From: a virus
Reading direction: 5' to 3' (one strand)
Virus record (IMG/VR): IMGVR_UViG_3300005356_000011
Span: 1-41,161 of that record
DNA length: 41,161 nucleotides
Numbering within the stretch: position 1 is the stretch's first letter; each line of letters starts with the position of its first letter. Below the pieces are notes generated by a model, which had not been told where the DNA came from, made no database searches, and saw nothing but the letters and a program-made list of their open reading frames with translations. Below are positions 7,930-16,030 of this stretch, piece after piece. The position numbers and the translations under genes are program-made.

Positions 7930-8205
7930 GTGACGGAAATGAACTACGACTCCACCGAAGCGCCGAACGTTGATCTGATCGAATACGGTTTCGACGTAGG
8001 CCGCCTGATTCGTCTGCTGGGCGTCAAACGCGAAAACATACCGGCATTGCTCGAGGGCATGGACTTGCCCAGCCCGAGCCATTCGGCCTTGAATGCCTGG
8101 CTCAAGCGTGGATCCTGCTCCGGACAATGGGTCGCCATCCTCCTGCTGGCCCTCAGGATGCGCGGCGTCAAGGTCGACATCTACGATCTCATCCGGAAGC
8201 CGTGA
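7930..8205 (+). CDS. Small HTH-like protein, first gene of early operon
   Basis: A 91-residue protein from GTG 7930; ATG 7939 is an equally possible start and neither has a strong ribosome site. The middle contains DVGRLIRLLGVKRENIPALL, then HSALNAWLKRGSCSGQWVAI, a helix-turn-helix-like arrangement, and the end is RGVKVDIYDLIRKP. As first gene of the recombination operon it could be a Cro-like regulator. I do not recognise a defined family. It overlaps the next gene by GTGA (8202-8205). Confidence 0.6.
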   Translation: MTEMNYDSTEAPNVDLIEYGFDVGRLIRLLGVKRENIPALLEGMDLPSPSHSALNAWLKRGSCSGQWVAILLLALRMRGVKVDIYDLIRKP

Positions 8206-8726
8206 GCGTGGAAGCCCTCGAGATCATCGGTATCGATCCCGGGGCGGCGCCGACCGTCTGCCGGGCTTTCTTCGAGCTGGGCCGTCCTCCGGCGCTCGAT
8301 TTCTGGACCGAGCGCGAGACGTCTGATCTGCTCAAGGTGAACGGCAAGAATCGGCACGAATGCAGCGCGCCGCTGATGGCCGACATCTTCAGCCAGGTCC
8401 GGCCGGCGGCCGTCTTTCTCGAACAGGTGAGCGTGCGTCCCGGCGAAGGCGTCGTCTCGGCCTTCCGTTTCGGGAGGGCAATCGGCATCTGCGAATGTGC
8501 CTGCCTCGCCGCGGGATTCCGGCTGGAGCGCGTGCGACCGCAAGTCTGGCGCAAGGCGCTCAAAGTGCCCGAAGGCAAGGACGGTAGCCGGGCATTCGCG
8601 AGCGATCTCATGCCTCATCTGGCCTGCTGCTTCAACCTGGTCAAGGATCACAACAAGGCCGAAGCATTTTTGCTGGCCTGGTACGGCTTCCGCATCATCG
8701 CGGCGGAAAGGGGAATGCATGGCTGA
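8202..8726 (+). CDS. RuvC-like Holliday junction resolvase
   Basis: A 174-residue protein from GTG 8202, overlapping the upstream TGA by four bases; a longer ORF to 8127 lies inside the previous gene. RNase H-fold motifs are present: IIGIDPGAAP with Asp12, AAVFLEQVSV with Glu74, and VKDHNKAEAFLLAWYG with Asp149/His150 and Glu154. This is the order of the RuvC catalytic tetrad. Length is close to RuvC (about 170). It should resolve four-way junctions arising from phage recombination or before packaging. It is coupled to the YqaJ-like exonuclease, which fits a recombination operon. Confidence 0.85.
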   Translation: MSVEALEIIGIDPGAAPTVCRAFFELGRPPALDFWTERETSDLLKVNGKNRHECSAPLMADIFSQVRPAAVFLEQVSVRPGEGVVSAFRFGRAIGICECACLAAGFRLERVRPQVWRKALKVPEGKDGSRAFASDLMPHLACCFNLVKDHNKAEAFLLAWYGFRIIAAERGMHG

Positions 8727-9606
8727 TCGCACCGGATTCATCGGATCCACCGACGCGGCGCCGATCCTGGGTCTGTCGCCTTGGAAGACCGCGGTCGATG
8801 TCTTCATGGAAAAACGCAGCCAGGCGGAACGGGAGCACTTCGATCCCCAGCGAACCAAACTCCTGAACCGCGGCCGGCGCCTCGAGCCGGTGGTGCTGCA
8901 AATGCTGGCCGATGAAACCGGCATCGAAGCCGTGCGGCGGAACGTCCGTTATGTCGACAAGAGGCATCCCTTCCTGGCCGCCGAGATCGACGCGGAGACG
9001 GAAGACGAGCGAAACATCGAAGTCAAGACTGCCTCGATATTCAGGATGCAGGATTGGGGCGAAGTCGGCACCGATGCGCTGCCGGTTCATTACCTCTGCC
9101 AGGTGCAGCATCAAATGATGGTGACGGATCGGACGCTGACCATCGTGCCGGTGCTCTTTGGCGGCGATGACTTCAAGGTTTACGAAGTGCTCCGCGACGA
9201 CGAAATCATTGAAGAATTGCGCAAACTGGAAGTCGCCTTCTGGCAAGAGTACGTGCTGCCGGGCATCCCGCCGCCGCCGCGCACTGCCGGCGACATCCTG
9301 AAGCAATTCCCAAGGGACAGCGGCAAGGTGGTCCAGCTGCCGCGCGACTGCGCCGAGGCCTTCGATACCCTGCGCCGCGGCCGGCAAATGATCCGGCTGA
9401 TCGAGGAAGAAAACGAGGCGATCGAATTCCGGCTGAAGGCTCTGATGGCCGATGCGTCGATCCTCGAGTGGGAAGGCCGGCCGGTGATTACGTGGAAAGC
9501 GCAGACTTCAAAGCGGATTGATATCGAGCGGCTACGGGCAGAGTTTCCGGACATTGCGGCGCAATTGACGGTGAGTGTGCCGAGCCGGGTGTTCAGGATC
9601 AAGTAA
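8719..9606 (+). CDS. YqaJ-like phage recombination exonuclease
   Basis: A 295-residue protein from ATG 8719 (8-base overlap with the resolvase). Motifs of the YqaJ/lambda-exonuclease nuclease fold: FIGSTDAAPILGLSPWKT near the start, RGRRLEPVVLQML with Glu56, then AAEIDAET with Asp91 and IEVKTA with Glu101 and Lys103 (the E-x-K motif). It should resect double-strand ends 5' to 3' and supply single strands to the RecT annealase encoded at 11694. Exonuclease and annealase are normally adjacent; here two A+T-richer genes separate them. The N-terminal extension seen in the longer ORF (start 8497) is rejected because it overlaps the resolvase. Confidence 0.85.
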   Translation: MADRTGFIGSTDAAPILGLSPWKTAVDVFMEKRSQAEREHFDPQRTKLLNRGRRLEPVVLQMLADETGIEAVRRNVRYVDKRHPFLAAEIDAETEDERNIEVKTASIFRMQDWGEVGTDALPVHYLCQVQHQMMVTDRTLTIVPVLFGGDDFKVYEVLRDDEIIEELRKLEVAFWQEYVLPGIPPPPRTAGDILKQFPRDSGKVVQLPRDCAEAFDTLRRGRQMIRLIEEENEAIEFRLKALMADASILEWEGRPVITWKAQTSKRIDIERLRAEFPDIAAQLTVSVPSRVFRIK

Positions 9607-9608
9607 AA

Positions 9609-10391
9609 ATGACAATTCGAAAAACCGAACAAGGGCAAAGTGAATTGGCGACAGAAGCAAAGGAGCGCGGATTTTCCGCAGCCCTGGCGGTGAATTTCCG
9701 TGTTTTCCAGTCCATAACAAATGTGCCGCATGCCTCATATCAACACTTTGACTTGAACGCAGGCTGTGGAATAAATGACCAAGTTGGCGTTATTGGATCA
9801 CCATTAGTATTCCAGTATGAGTCAGCCCGTTGCGGCTTGCATAGATATGACGCATACTTCTGCGATCATTCACTCGACGCTGTAAATGGACTGAAAACCT
9901 GTCTTGCACCGGCCGATGGCGGTCGCATGCACGTCATCCATGGCGACAACGCACAATTTTGTGAACATATTCCAAGGCTGATCCGTGAAGCGGGGGAGCG
10001 CGAAAAATATGCGCTTGGATCTATTCTCGTAGATCCGAACGGCACATCGATACCGCTTGATGCAGTAGCGAAGGTCGCCCACCAATGCCCTCGCCTAGAC
10101 GTATTTATCGGGATTGCGGCAACGGCTCTGAAACGGGCGGCCGCCTATCAGGTTCCGAGCATTCGAGATATTGTGCATCAAATACCGAAACGGCATTGGC
10201 TGATTAGGACTCCAATCGGACCATGGCAGTGGACCATGCTACTTGGCCGAAACTTCGCAGTGGGAGAACACCGTGCGCTTGGTTTCTATGATCTGGATAG
10301 TGAATCCGGCCAAGAAATACTGGCACGATGTCATTTAACGGCGGCGGAATTTCAAGCCATGAACATGGCAAGGCAACATGCCTTATTTTAG
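9609..10391 (+). CDS. Rossmann-like protein resembling three-Cys-motif partner (TcmP)
   Basis: A 260-residue protein starting 3 bases after the exonuclease stop. It has methyltransferase-like features: FDLNAGCG (residues 47-54, glycine-rich loop), YFCDHS (83-88, acidic end of strand 2), IHGDNAQF (110-117), and ILVDPNG (139-145, motif IV-like). This layout matches TcmP proteins, which sit beside DUF5131/Gp37-Gp68 proteins carrying a three-Cys motif. That partner is indeed the next gene. The reaction is unknown; a nucleic-acid or SAM-dependent role is inference. The DNA is clearly more A+T-rich than the exonuclease and RecT genes, which suggests a recent insertion. The homology is divergent and judged by eye. 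Confidence 0.6.
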   Translation: MTIRKTEQGQSELATEAKERGFSAALAVNFRVFQSITNVPHASYQHFDLNAGCGINDQVGVIGSPLVFQYESARCGLHRYDAYFCDHSLDAVNGLKTCLAPADGGRMHVIHGDNAQFCEHIPRLIREAGEREKYALGSILVDPNGTSIPLDAVAKVAHQCPRLDVFIGIAATALKRAAAYQVPSIRDIVHQIPKRHWLIRTPIGPWQWTMLLGRNFAVGEHRALGFYDLDSESGQEILARCHLTAAEFQAMNMARQHALF

Positions 10392-10400
10392 GATTCCTTT

Positions 10401-11690
10401 ATGAATGCAAAGTTAGAGATATTGCCGGCTGAAAACTACAGCCAGGAATCTGCTGGGCAGTTGGCAGAGAGAGAGGGCAGGATCGAACGTGCCCAAAGGA
10501 ATGCCTATTATGAAATCGGCTTGGAGCTAAGGGCGATTCGGGAGGGATACCTTTACAAGATCACCCGTACAAGGCCGGTTGCAGGCCGCTACAGCTTTGA
10601 CACCTTTGAGGAATACGTCGAGGCGCGTTGGGATATGGAATACAGACGTGTTGTCCAATTGATCGACGCCGCTGGAGCCGCCCAAAACCTGAACAATTGT
10701 TCATCTTTTTTGCCGGCCCGCGAATCGCACGTCCGCCCACTGCTCAAGCTCACTAGCGACTCTGAACGCGCCGCGGCCTGGCAGGCAGTGGTTGGCAAGC
10801 ATGGCAGGGACATCACCGCCAAGGATGTCGAGGCCGAGGTCGAGTTGCTCATCGCCGCGAAGGCCAAGGACTGGATAACTTTGCCGGAGTGGGAGGAACT
10901 CGGCGACGACGAGCGGCGCGCGGCACTCCAAGTTAGCGGAGACAAGGTTTTCAACAAGCAGGACACCGACAGCATCGAATGGGCCCGCTGGTCATGGAAT
11001 CCGATCACGGGATGCCGCCATGACTGCCCTTACTGCTACGCGCGCGACATTGCCGGGCGCTTCTATCCGCAGGGCTTCGAGCCATCCATCTATCCGGCCC
11101 GGATGGCAACGCCTGGGCACATGGAAGTACCTGCGCGCGCCGAGCACGATATCAGCTATCGCAACGTCTTCACCTGCAGCATGGCCGACCTGTTCGGCCG
11201 TTGGGTGCCGGAGCAATGGATCGAGGCAGTGCTGGCCCAAGTACGTGCCGCGCCGCAATGGAACTTCCTCTTTCTGACAAAGTTTCCAAAGCGGATGGCC
11301 GAGTTTGATATCCCGCATAACGCATGGATGGGAACAACCGTAGATTTGCAGGCCAGGGTCAAAGCCGCAGAAGCGGCTTTTGCAAAGGTTGATTGCGCTG
11401 TCAAGTGGCTGTCTGTGGAGCCGATGTTGCAACCGTTGGAGTTCAGCCGATTGGAATTATTCAATTGGATCGTTATAGGCGGTGCCTCGCGCAGCAGTGA
11501 AACACCCGCATGGATTCCGCCGTTTGATTGGATTGCAAAATTGCACACTGCGGCGCGCGAGGCAGGCCTGAAGATTTATTACAAAGCCAATGCAGGAATG
11601 TCCGAGGATCTACGTATCAAGGAATTCCCATGGGAGCATGCAAAACAGAAAAGCCTACCAAAAGAGTTTATGTACTTGGGCAAGGAGTAG
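10401..11690 (+). CDS. DUF5131 (Gp37/Gp68) three-Cys protein fused to a helical N-terminal domain
   Basis: A 429-residue fusion. Residues 1-155 are helical (AQRNAYYEIGLELRAIREG, FDTFEEYVEARWDMEYRRVV, ITAKDVEAEVE), like N-terminal regulatory domains seen on phage methyltransferases and ParB-like proteins. Residues 190-425 match DUF5131: WSWNPITGCRHDCPYCYARD with Cys205, Cys209 and Cys212 (CX3CX2C, radical-SAM-like 4Fe-4S ligand set), FTCSMADLFGRWVP, FLFLTKFPKRM, VKWLSVEPML, WIVIGGAS. The family's substrate is unknown; a DNA or RNA base reaction is a guess. It pairs with the TcmP-like gene 9 bases upstream. The 3' part (11400-11690) is A+T-rich. Confidence 0.8.
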   Translation: MNAKLEILPAENYSQESAGQLAEREGRIERAQRNAYYEIGLELRAIREGYLYKITRTRPVAGRYSFDTFEEYVEARWDMEYRRVVQLIDAAGAAQNLNNCSSFLPARESHVRPLLKLTSDSERAAAWQAVVGKHGRDITAKDVEAEVELLIAAKAKDWITLPEWEELGDDERRAALQVSGDKVFNKQDTDSIEWARWSWNPITGCRHDCPYCYARDIAGRFYPQGFEPSIYPARMATPGHMEVPARAEHDISYRNVFTCSMADLFGRWVPEQWIEAVLAQVRAAPQWNFLFLTKFPKRMAEFDIPHNAWMGTTVDLQARVKAAEAAFAKVDCAVKWLSVEPMLQPLEFSRLELFNWIVIGGASRSSETPAWIPPFDWIAKLHTAAREAGLKIYYKANAGMSEDLRIKEFPWEHAKQKSLPKEFMYLGKE

Positions 11691-11693
11691 AAC

Positions 11694-12659
11694 ATGCCAG
11701 GCAACGAACAGCTACGAGAAACGATGCGCAACATGCAACCCCGCGGCCAGCAGGATCCACCGGGCGATCCGCCACCTGAGCCGCCGCCTTCAGAGCCGCC
11801 CAGCGAGCCCCCTAGCGAGCCGCCAGCGCCGCCGCCGCCATCCGAGCGGGCAGTGGGCAAGCCCGAGCCGAGGAAATCGGCTGGCGAGCTCGTGCGCGGG
11901 TTTGGTTCTTTCCTCGAGGCCCGGCAACAAAACCTGGCGCAGCTGTTGCCGAAGCACATGGACTCGAAACGGCTGATCCGGATCGCGGTGAATGAATTTG
12001 CGATGAACGACAAGCTGCGCCGGTGCACACCGCTGTCCATCTACGGCGCACTCTTGCAGTCGGCCGCAACCGGCCTGGAAATCGGGGTGGGCGGTCAGAG
12101 CTACCTGGTGCCCTACCGCACCAAGGGCGGCGAATTCCTCTGCAAGTGGATCCCGGGCTACCGCGGCCTGATCCTGCTGGCCCGGCGCACCGGTGAGATT
12201 GGCGATATCCGCACCGAAGTGGTCTACCGAGGTGATCGCTTCGAGGTGAGCAACGGCATGCCGCGGGGCTTTGTGCACATCCCGAACCTCGAGCCGCCGC
12301 GGGGCCCGATCTGGGTGTTCTATGGGGTGGCGGAGTACGTTGCCGGCGGCTACCACTTCGAGTACATGCTCAAGTCCGAGATCGACGCCTTCCGGGCGCA
12401 GTACAGCAAGGCCGGCGGGGATGACTCGCCCTGGCAAACCGCCTATACCGAAATGGCGCGCAAGACGGTGTTTCGCAGGATGGCCAAGTGGTTGCCCTCG
12501 AGCATCGAATTGCAGAATGCCCTGGCGCTGGACAACCTGGCGGCGCAGAACCGGCGCGCGGATGTGGTCGACGGGGTGGTGATCCCCACCGACCCGGCAC
12601 CGGAATCCGGCCGCGGCATGGACGATCCGTTCGGCGACGACATGACGATTGACTCCTAA
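11694..12659 (+). CDS. recT: RecT single-strand annealing protein with proline-rich N-terminus
   Basis: A 321-residue protein with a strong ribosome site (AAGGAG, 11682-11687). Residues 15-55 are a Pro/Glu repeat ([18 protein letters not shown]), probably disordered. The core matches Rec[53 protein letters not shown], then [15 protein letters not shown]. It should coat and anneal the single strands produced by the YqaJ-like exonuclease. The proline-rich arm is unusual for RecT. The C-terminus ([12 protein letters not shown]) is acidic, as in single-strand-binding-interacting tails. Confidence 0.9.
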   Translation: MPGNEQLRETMRNMQPRGQQDPPGDPPPEPPPSEPPSEPPSEPPAPPPPSERAVGKPEPRKSAGELVRGFGSFLEARQQNLAQLLPKHMDSKRLIRIAVNEFAMNDKLRRCTPLSIYGALLQSAATGLEIGVGGQSYLVPYRTKGGEFLCKWIPGYRGLILLARRTGEIGDIRTEVVYRGDRFEVSNGMPRGFVHIPNLEPPRGPIWVFYGVAEYVAGGYHFEYMLKSEIDAFRAQYSKAGGDDSPWQTAYTEMARKTVFRRMAKWLPSSIELQNALALDNLAAQNRRADVVDGVVIPTDPAPESGRGMDDPFGDDMTIDS

Positions 12660-12673
12660 CCTTGGAGGTTGAT

Positions 12674-14230
12674 ATGGGAGTTTTCCGTAAAAGTAGCGAC
12701 AAGCCGCCGGAGGCCGACACGGCAAGCGCCGAGGCCACAGAGCAAAAAGGTGGACAAGGCCAAGGCCCTGCTGGTCCTCCCGGTCCTCCGGGGCCACCTG
12801 GACCGCCCGGGCCACAGGGTGTCGCTGGCCCGCCTGGTCCTGCTGGATCGGGTACTGGTCCCGCTGGCCCTGTTGGACCGCCTGGCCCCGCTGGAGCCAA
12901 GGGCGCGACAGGCCCTGCTGGTCCTCCGGGCCCGCCTGGACCCCCGGGGCCGCAAGGTGTTGCCGGGCCACCTGGTGCGCCTGCGCCGGGCCCTTCGCCG
13001 GCTCCCATTCCTCCGTCGCCGACGCCTTCACCGACCCCGCCGTCGCCTTCGCCATCCCCGCCTCCTTCTGGTGGTACGGACAGTCCTAACTACCGCTATT
13101 TGCGCGCGGGTGGTGGTGGCGGGGATGGCAAGAGTTGGAGCACGGCATGGAATCAGTGGAGTCAGATCAGCGGTTTATCGGCGGGAATGACCGTTTTCAT
13201 TGCTGGTGGCAACTACGACTCCAGCGCCGCGCAAGCTGTGAATGGATCCTCAGGACAACCGGTTACGTACAAAGCCGCGACGAAGGCCAGCCACGGCAGC
13301 GCGACCGGCTGGCAAGACTCGTACGCCGTGGATGGCAGTGCAGGGCAAGCCGTGCTACGTGGTGGCTTCAACGTCGAATGGGGGCAGCGACGATCCTTCA
13401 TCACCCTGGATGGGCAGATTCGCGCGTCGTTGTCATCCGGCTACGGCTTTCATTGCGTGAAAGGCTACGCGGGCGACCGTGCGGCAGTTTTCGCTGGCGG
13501 GCAAGTCGATGATTTGACGATTCGCTATTGCGAGCTTGGCGACGAAACTCAGGAGGATTACTGCATCGACGGCATCCAGGGCAAGGGCCACCGGCTACTC
13601 GCGGAGTATTGCTTCATCCACGATTGCGACAACCGGGGCGACGCTCATGGCGACGGCGTGCAATGGTTCTTCGGTGACGGATGCACCTTCCGCTACAACC
13701 TGTTCCGCCACAACGGCCAGCACATCTATACCGGAGACACAGGTGCGCCGGGCGCGACGAATTTTGTTGTCGCCTTCAATCAATTCGACAATAAAGATTC
13801 TGGGTCGGGCGGAAGTGCTGGGTGGGCCATCAACGCCGGCGGTCCAACCGAATGGAACATCGACGTCCGTAATTGGCGGGTCTTCAACAACACCATCAGT
13901 TTCAGCGTCAACCTGTGGTATCCGATCTATCCCAATGCGCAGATGGTCAATCTGCTACTGAAAAACAACGCCTTCGTTGCGTGCGATTGCTACGTGGTGG
14001 CAGACACGACGCATAGCTACAACGGCTGGGATGATTCGTGCAAGGGTGTGCCGGAGGAGCCGGGCAAGGTGACTGGCAACCTCGGATTCAAGAACGAGGC
14101 CGGTTATGACTTCGCCCTGACGTCATCCTCGATCCTGCGCGGCAAGGCCACGGCGACCGACCTGGGCTACACCAAGGACATCGTTGGCAATCCGGTCGGC
14201 AATGACATCGGCGCATTCCAGTTTGTGTGA
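12674..14230 (+). CDS. Collagen/proline-rich beta-helix protein, copy 2
   Basis: A 518-residue protein. GGAGG at 12664-12668 fits ATG 12674; an upstream in-frame TTG overlaps the ribosome site and is rejected. Domains: charged N-terminus (1-34), collagen-like Gly-Pro-Pro repeats (about 35-103), a Pro/Ser hinge ([18 protein letters not shown], about 115-135), then a beta-helix of about 380 residues beginning [11 protein letters not shown]. The helix is a close paralogue of the protein at 4638-5939 (shared landmarks [36 protein letters not shown]). Its place after recT, among early genes, is odd for a virion adhesin. It may be a mobile fibre cassette or may act on the host surface. Confidence 0.75.
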   Translation: MGVFRKSSDKPPEADTASAEATEQKGGQGQGPAGPPGPPGPPGPPGPQGVAGPPGPAGSGTGPAGPVGPPGPAGAKGATGPAGPPGPPGPPGPQGVAGPPGAPAPGPSPAPIPPSPTPSPTPPSPSPSPPPSGGTDSPNYRYLRAGGGGGDGKSWSTAWNQWSQISGLSAGMTVFIAGGNYDSSAAQAVNGSSGQPVTYKAATKASHGSATGWQDSYAVDGSAGQAVLRGGFNVEWGQRRSFITLDGQIRASLSSGYGFHCVKGYAGDRAAVFAGGQVDDLTIRYCELGDETQEDYCIDGIQGKGHRLLAEYCFIHDCDNRGDAHGDGVQWFFGDGCTFRYNLFRHNGQHIYTGDTGAPGATNFVVAFNQFDNKDSGSGGSAGWAINAGGPTEWNIDVRNWRVFNNTISFSVNLWYPIYPNAQMVNLLLKNNAFVACDCYVVADTTHSYNGWDDSCKGVPEEPGKVTGNLGFKNEAGYDFALTSSSILRGKATATDLGYTKDIVGNPVGNDIGAFQFV

Positions 14231-14266
14231 CTAGAACTCAGGGAGTCTCTCAAAAAGGAGTTTTGA

Positions 14267-15052
14267 ATGCTTGCTTTGATTATTCCTCTGGGTGGCGGGG
14301 ACTGGGGCGGGCTTCCGCATCCAAGCCATCCGATCATGTTGCCGGGCATGCCGGGCTGGGGTGGTGGTGGTGGCGGGCAAGGGCCCGTGGATCCCGGCTA
14401 CTCGCCGCCATGGGCGCAGGTTCCCCCAGGTGGGCAAGGTGGCGGCCCGGTTGACCCGGGCTACTCGCCTCCATGGGCCCAAGTGCCTGGCGGTGGTGGT
14501 GGTGGTGGCCGTCCTCCCGGCCAGCCGAGCCATCCGATCTACTTTCCGCCCTATCCGTCGCATCCGATCTGGCCGCGCCCGCCGTGGGAAGGTCCACCTG
14601 TCGCCGGCTGGCCAGGGATTCCGGGCTTCCCGAACTTCCCGAAGCCGCCACATCCTGGCGTGCCACCGACGCCGCCGGTCGACCCTGGCTACTCGCCACC
14701 CTGGGCGCAAGTTCCGGGCGGTGGGGGTGGGCCGGTCGATCCCGGCTATTCGCCGCCGTGGGCCCAGGTGCCAGGTGGCGGGCAAGGTGGCGGCCCTGTG
14801 GATCCGGGCTATTCCCCGCCCTGGGCGCAAGTGCCGCCGCCATCGCCGCCGAACTTGCCAGCTGGTGGTGGGGTGGTGATCCCGATTCCCGAGGATCCGC
14901 AGCGCCCGGTTCCGCCTCCGCCGGAAGGCACACCCGAGGACCACAAGCCCTACGTGATTTGGATGGGGCCGGGCACCGTGGCCAGCGTGGTCTATCTGCC
15001 GCCTGTAGCGACGACCAAGCCGCCCGTGCCGGGACAGACGCCGCCCGCTTGA
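14267..15052 (+). CDS. Pro/Gly-rich repeat protein with five PVDPGYSPPWAQVP units
   Basis: A 261-residue protein with an excellent ribosome site (AAAAAGGAG, 14252-14260). The N-terminus MLALIIPLGGGDWGG and HPSHPIMLPGMPGWGG resemble a low-complexity family widespread in uncultured tailed phages. Five copies of a 14-residue unit (PVDPGYSPPWAQVP) are linked by glycine-rich spacers, and HPI/HPS segments lie between units 2 and 3. The C-terminal 60 residues (after GGGVVIPIPEDPQ) look like a small ordered domain. The repeats differ at many third codon positions but not in protein, so they are selected. Role unknown; a fibrous or binding scaffold is plausible. It is followed by a terminator. Confidence 0.7.
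   Translation: MLALIIPLGGGDWGGLPHPSHPIMLPGMPGWGGGGGGQGPVDPGYSPPWAQVPPGGQGGGPVDPGYSPPWAQVPGGGGGGGRPPGQPSHPIYFPPYPSHPIWPRPPWEGPPVAGWPGIPGFPNFPKPPHPGVPPTPPVDPGYSPPWAQVPGGGGGPVDPGYSPPWAQVPGGGQGGGPVDPGYSPPWAQVPPPSPPNLPAGGGVVIPIPEDPQRPVPPPPEGTPEDHKPYVIWMGPGTVASVVYLPPVATTKPPVPGQTPPA
14383..14833 (+). repeat. Five in-frame repeats of a 42-base PVDPGYSPPWAQVP unit
   Basis: Units begin near 14383, 14449, 14677, 14734 and 14797 and each encodes the same 14 residues. Codons for Asp, Pro, Gly, Tyr, Ser and Val vary among copies, so the repeats are not recent DNA duplications. The spacing is irregular, with poly-Gly linkers between most units. Confidence 0.8.
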
Positions 15053-15057
15053 TTCCA

Positions 15058-15071
15058 GTTTGGTGCCAAAC
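15058..15071. promoter_or_regulatory. Short perfect palindrome downstream of the repeat gene
   Basis: GTTTGG-TG-CCAAAC is a 6-base inverted repeat in the 121-base gap between the Pro/Gly-rich gene and the next operon. It could be a protein-binding site or part of the 3' untranslated structure before the terminator. Function unknown. Confidence 0.3.
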
Positions 15072-15128
15072 CGGCGGGCTCCAGGGGCGTTTCTCCTCCT
15101 TCGCTCTTGAATCCCTGGGTGTGATCAT

Positions 15129-15149
15129 CGCCCGCCGGGGCGGCTTTTT
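15129..15149 (+). terminator. Rho-independent terminator
   Basis: CGCCC-GCCG-GGGCG stem-loop followed by GC and five T residues. It lies 77 bases after the stop of the Pro/Gly-rich repeat gene and closes the recombination and fibre operon. Confidence 0.75.
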
Positions 15150-15173
15150 GATAACGCTACATCGATAAGAAAA

Positions 15174-15485
15174 ATGCAAGCCCGAACAACAGGCATCGTG
15201 ATAAACGCGCACAAAGTAATCGAGTTGACTAGCAAGATGTGGGGCGTGTCAGCCATGAAAAACTTCGATGAATGCAAGATCGCCCTGGATGAACTGGGCA
15301 TGATCATCTCGGAATGGAAACCCGTTGGCTATATCGTGCGGGTGCCGGCCTGGCAGATGACTCGGGTGTTCAACGATATCGAATCGGTGGTCGAATTCGC
15401 GGAAAGGATGCAACATGACTTCCCTCATGGAATCCGAAAGCCAAGGACCCGAAAGATTCCGAGAGCAGATAGAAACCGAGGTTGA
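15174..15485 (+). CDS. Small hypothetical protein
   Basis: A 103-residue ORF from ATG 15174; ATG 15255 (MKNFDECKIALDELG) is an alternative that removes an atypical leader. The central part (IISEWKPVGYIVRVPAWQM, VFNDIESVVEFAERMQHDF) has a regular helix/strand pattern. The C-terminal 20 residues are basic and overlap the next gene by 71 bases in another frame. There is no membrane span and no recognised family. It lies first after a terminator, so a promoter should be near 15150-15250, but I see no convincing one. Confidence 0.5.
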   Translation: MQARTTGIVINAHKVIELTSKMWGVSAMKNFDECKIALDELGMIISEWKPVGYIVRVPAWQMTRVFNDIESVVEFAERMQHDFPHGIRKPRTRKIPRADRNRG

Positions 15486-15738
15486 ATGCTACGCCAGGTA
15501 CAAGGCGCAGACGAAGAATATGGACGTAGTGATTGTCATCGTTATCCTGATATCCGCCATCGCCCTGATTGCCATCTATATCACCGACCCCGATGCGCCG
15601 TTGGCCCTGGCCATTGTCGGCGTCTTATTGGGAGCGGTGGCCGTGGCACATATCGTGGTGGTCTACATGATGTATCAGGAAAACAAGGCACTCATGAAAT
15701 TGTTGTACTCAATGGACCAAGCCGCGAAACGCTATTGA
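15415..15738 (+). CDS. Two-span membrane protein (class II holin candidate)
   Basis: A 107-residue protein from ATG 15415; ATG 15427 is possible. An N-terminal acidic helix (ESESQGPERFREQIETEVE) is followed by two membrane segments, about residues 38-57 (VVIVIVILISAIALIAIYIT) and 64-86 (LALAIVGVLLGAVAVAHIVV), then a short charged tail. Two spans, both termini cytoplasmic and a polar tail fit a class II holin, but no endolysin is adjacent. AAGGATG at 15405-15411 gives a reasonable ribosome site. Membrane nature is clear; the holin role is inference. Confidence 0.65.
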   Translation: MTSLMESESQGPERFREQIETEVECYARYKAQTKNMDVVIVIVILISAIALIAIYITDPDAPLALAIVGVLLGAVAVAHIVVVYMMYQENKALMKLLYSMDQAAKRY

Positions 15739-15748
15739 AAGATTGAAC

Positions 15749-16030
15749 ATGCAAGTTACGATGGATATCGAATCACTCGACGATGCCTATCTGCAATTCG
15801 CAGAGGTGTTGATTGCCGCCGGGGCAGTGGGCAGCGCCGAGGATCTGGTGAGTGCCATCATGAAATCCGCGGTCTGCATTTGCAGCTGCGACCGCAAGAC
15901 GCCCGTCGACGCCTTCTATTACCTGCTACGTGAACTGCAAGAGCAGGTGAATGCGGCCTCGACGGGGCAGCGCATCGAGATCGAGTCAGAGCCCGTGAGG
16001 CAAGGGCGCCGGCATGAACCGCTCCAATGA
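15749..16030 (+). CDS. Small hypothetical protein
   Basis: A 93-residue protein from ATG 15749; an in-frame TTG at 15743 is less likely. The sequence is helical: DIESLDDAYLQFAEVLIAAG, SAEDLVSAIMKSAVCICSCD, then DAFYYLLRELQEQVN. The cysteine group CICSC is notable for so small a protein and could bind metal. It starts 10 bases after the membrane protein and overlaps the next gene by 17 bases. Function unknown. Confidence 0.5.
   Translation: MQVTMDIESLDDAYLQFAEVLIAAGAVGSAEDLVSAIMKSAVCICSCDRKTPVDAFYYLLRELQEQVNAASTGQRIEIESEPVRQGRRHEPLQ

Noticed and set aside
8127-8201. N-terminal extension of the RuvC-like ORF
   Set aside because: It lies inside the preceding gene in another frame, and the GTGA coupling at 8202 gives a RuvC-sized protein beginning just before IGIDPG.
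12755-12980. Regular short repeats resembling a CRISPR or tandem array
   Set aside because: The 9-base periodicity is explained by Gly-X-Y codons; there are no conserved repeats with unique spacers.
11790-13055. 421-codon minus-strand frame opposite recT and the collagen-like gene
   Set aside because: Antisense shadow of recognised coding sequence and of the repetitive collagen region; no motif or ribosome site.
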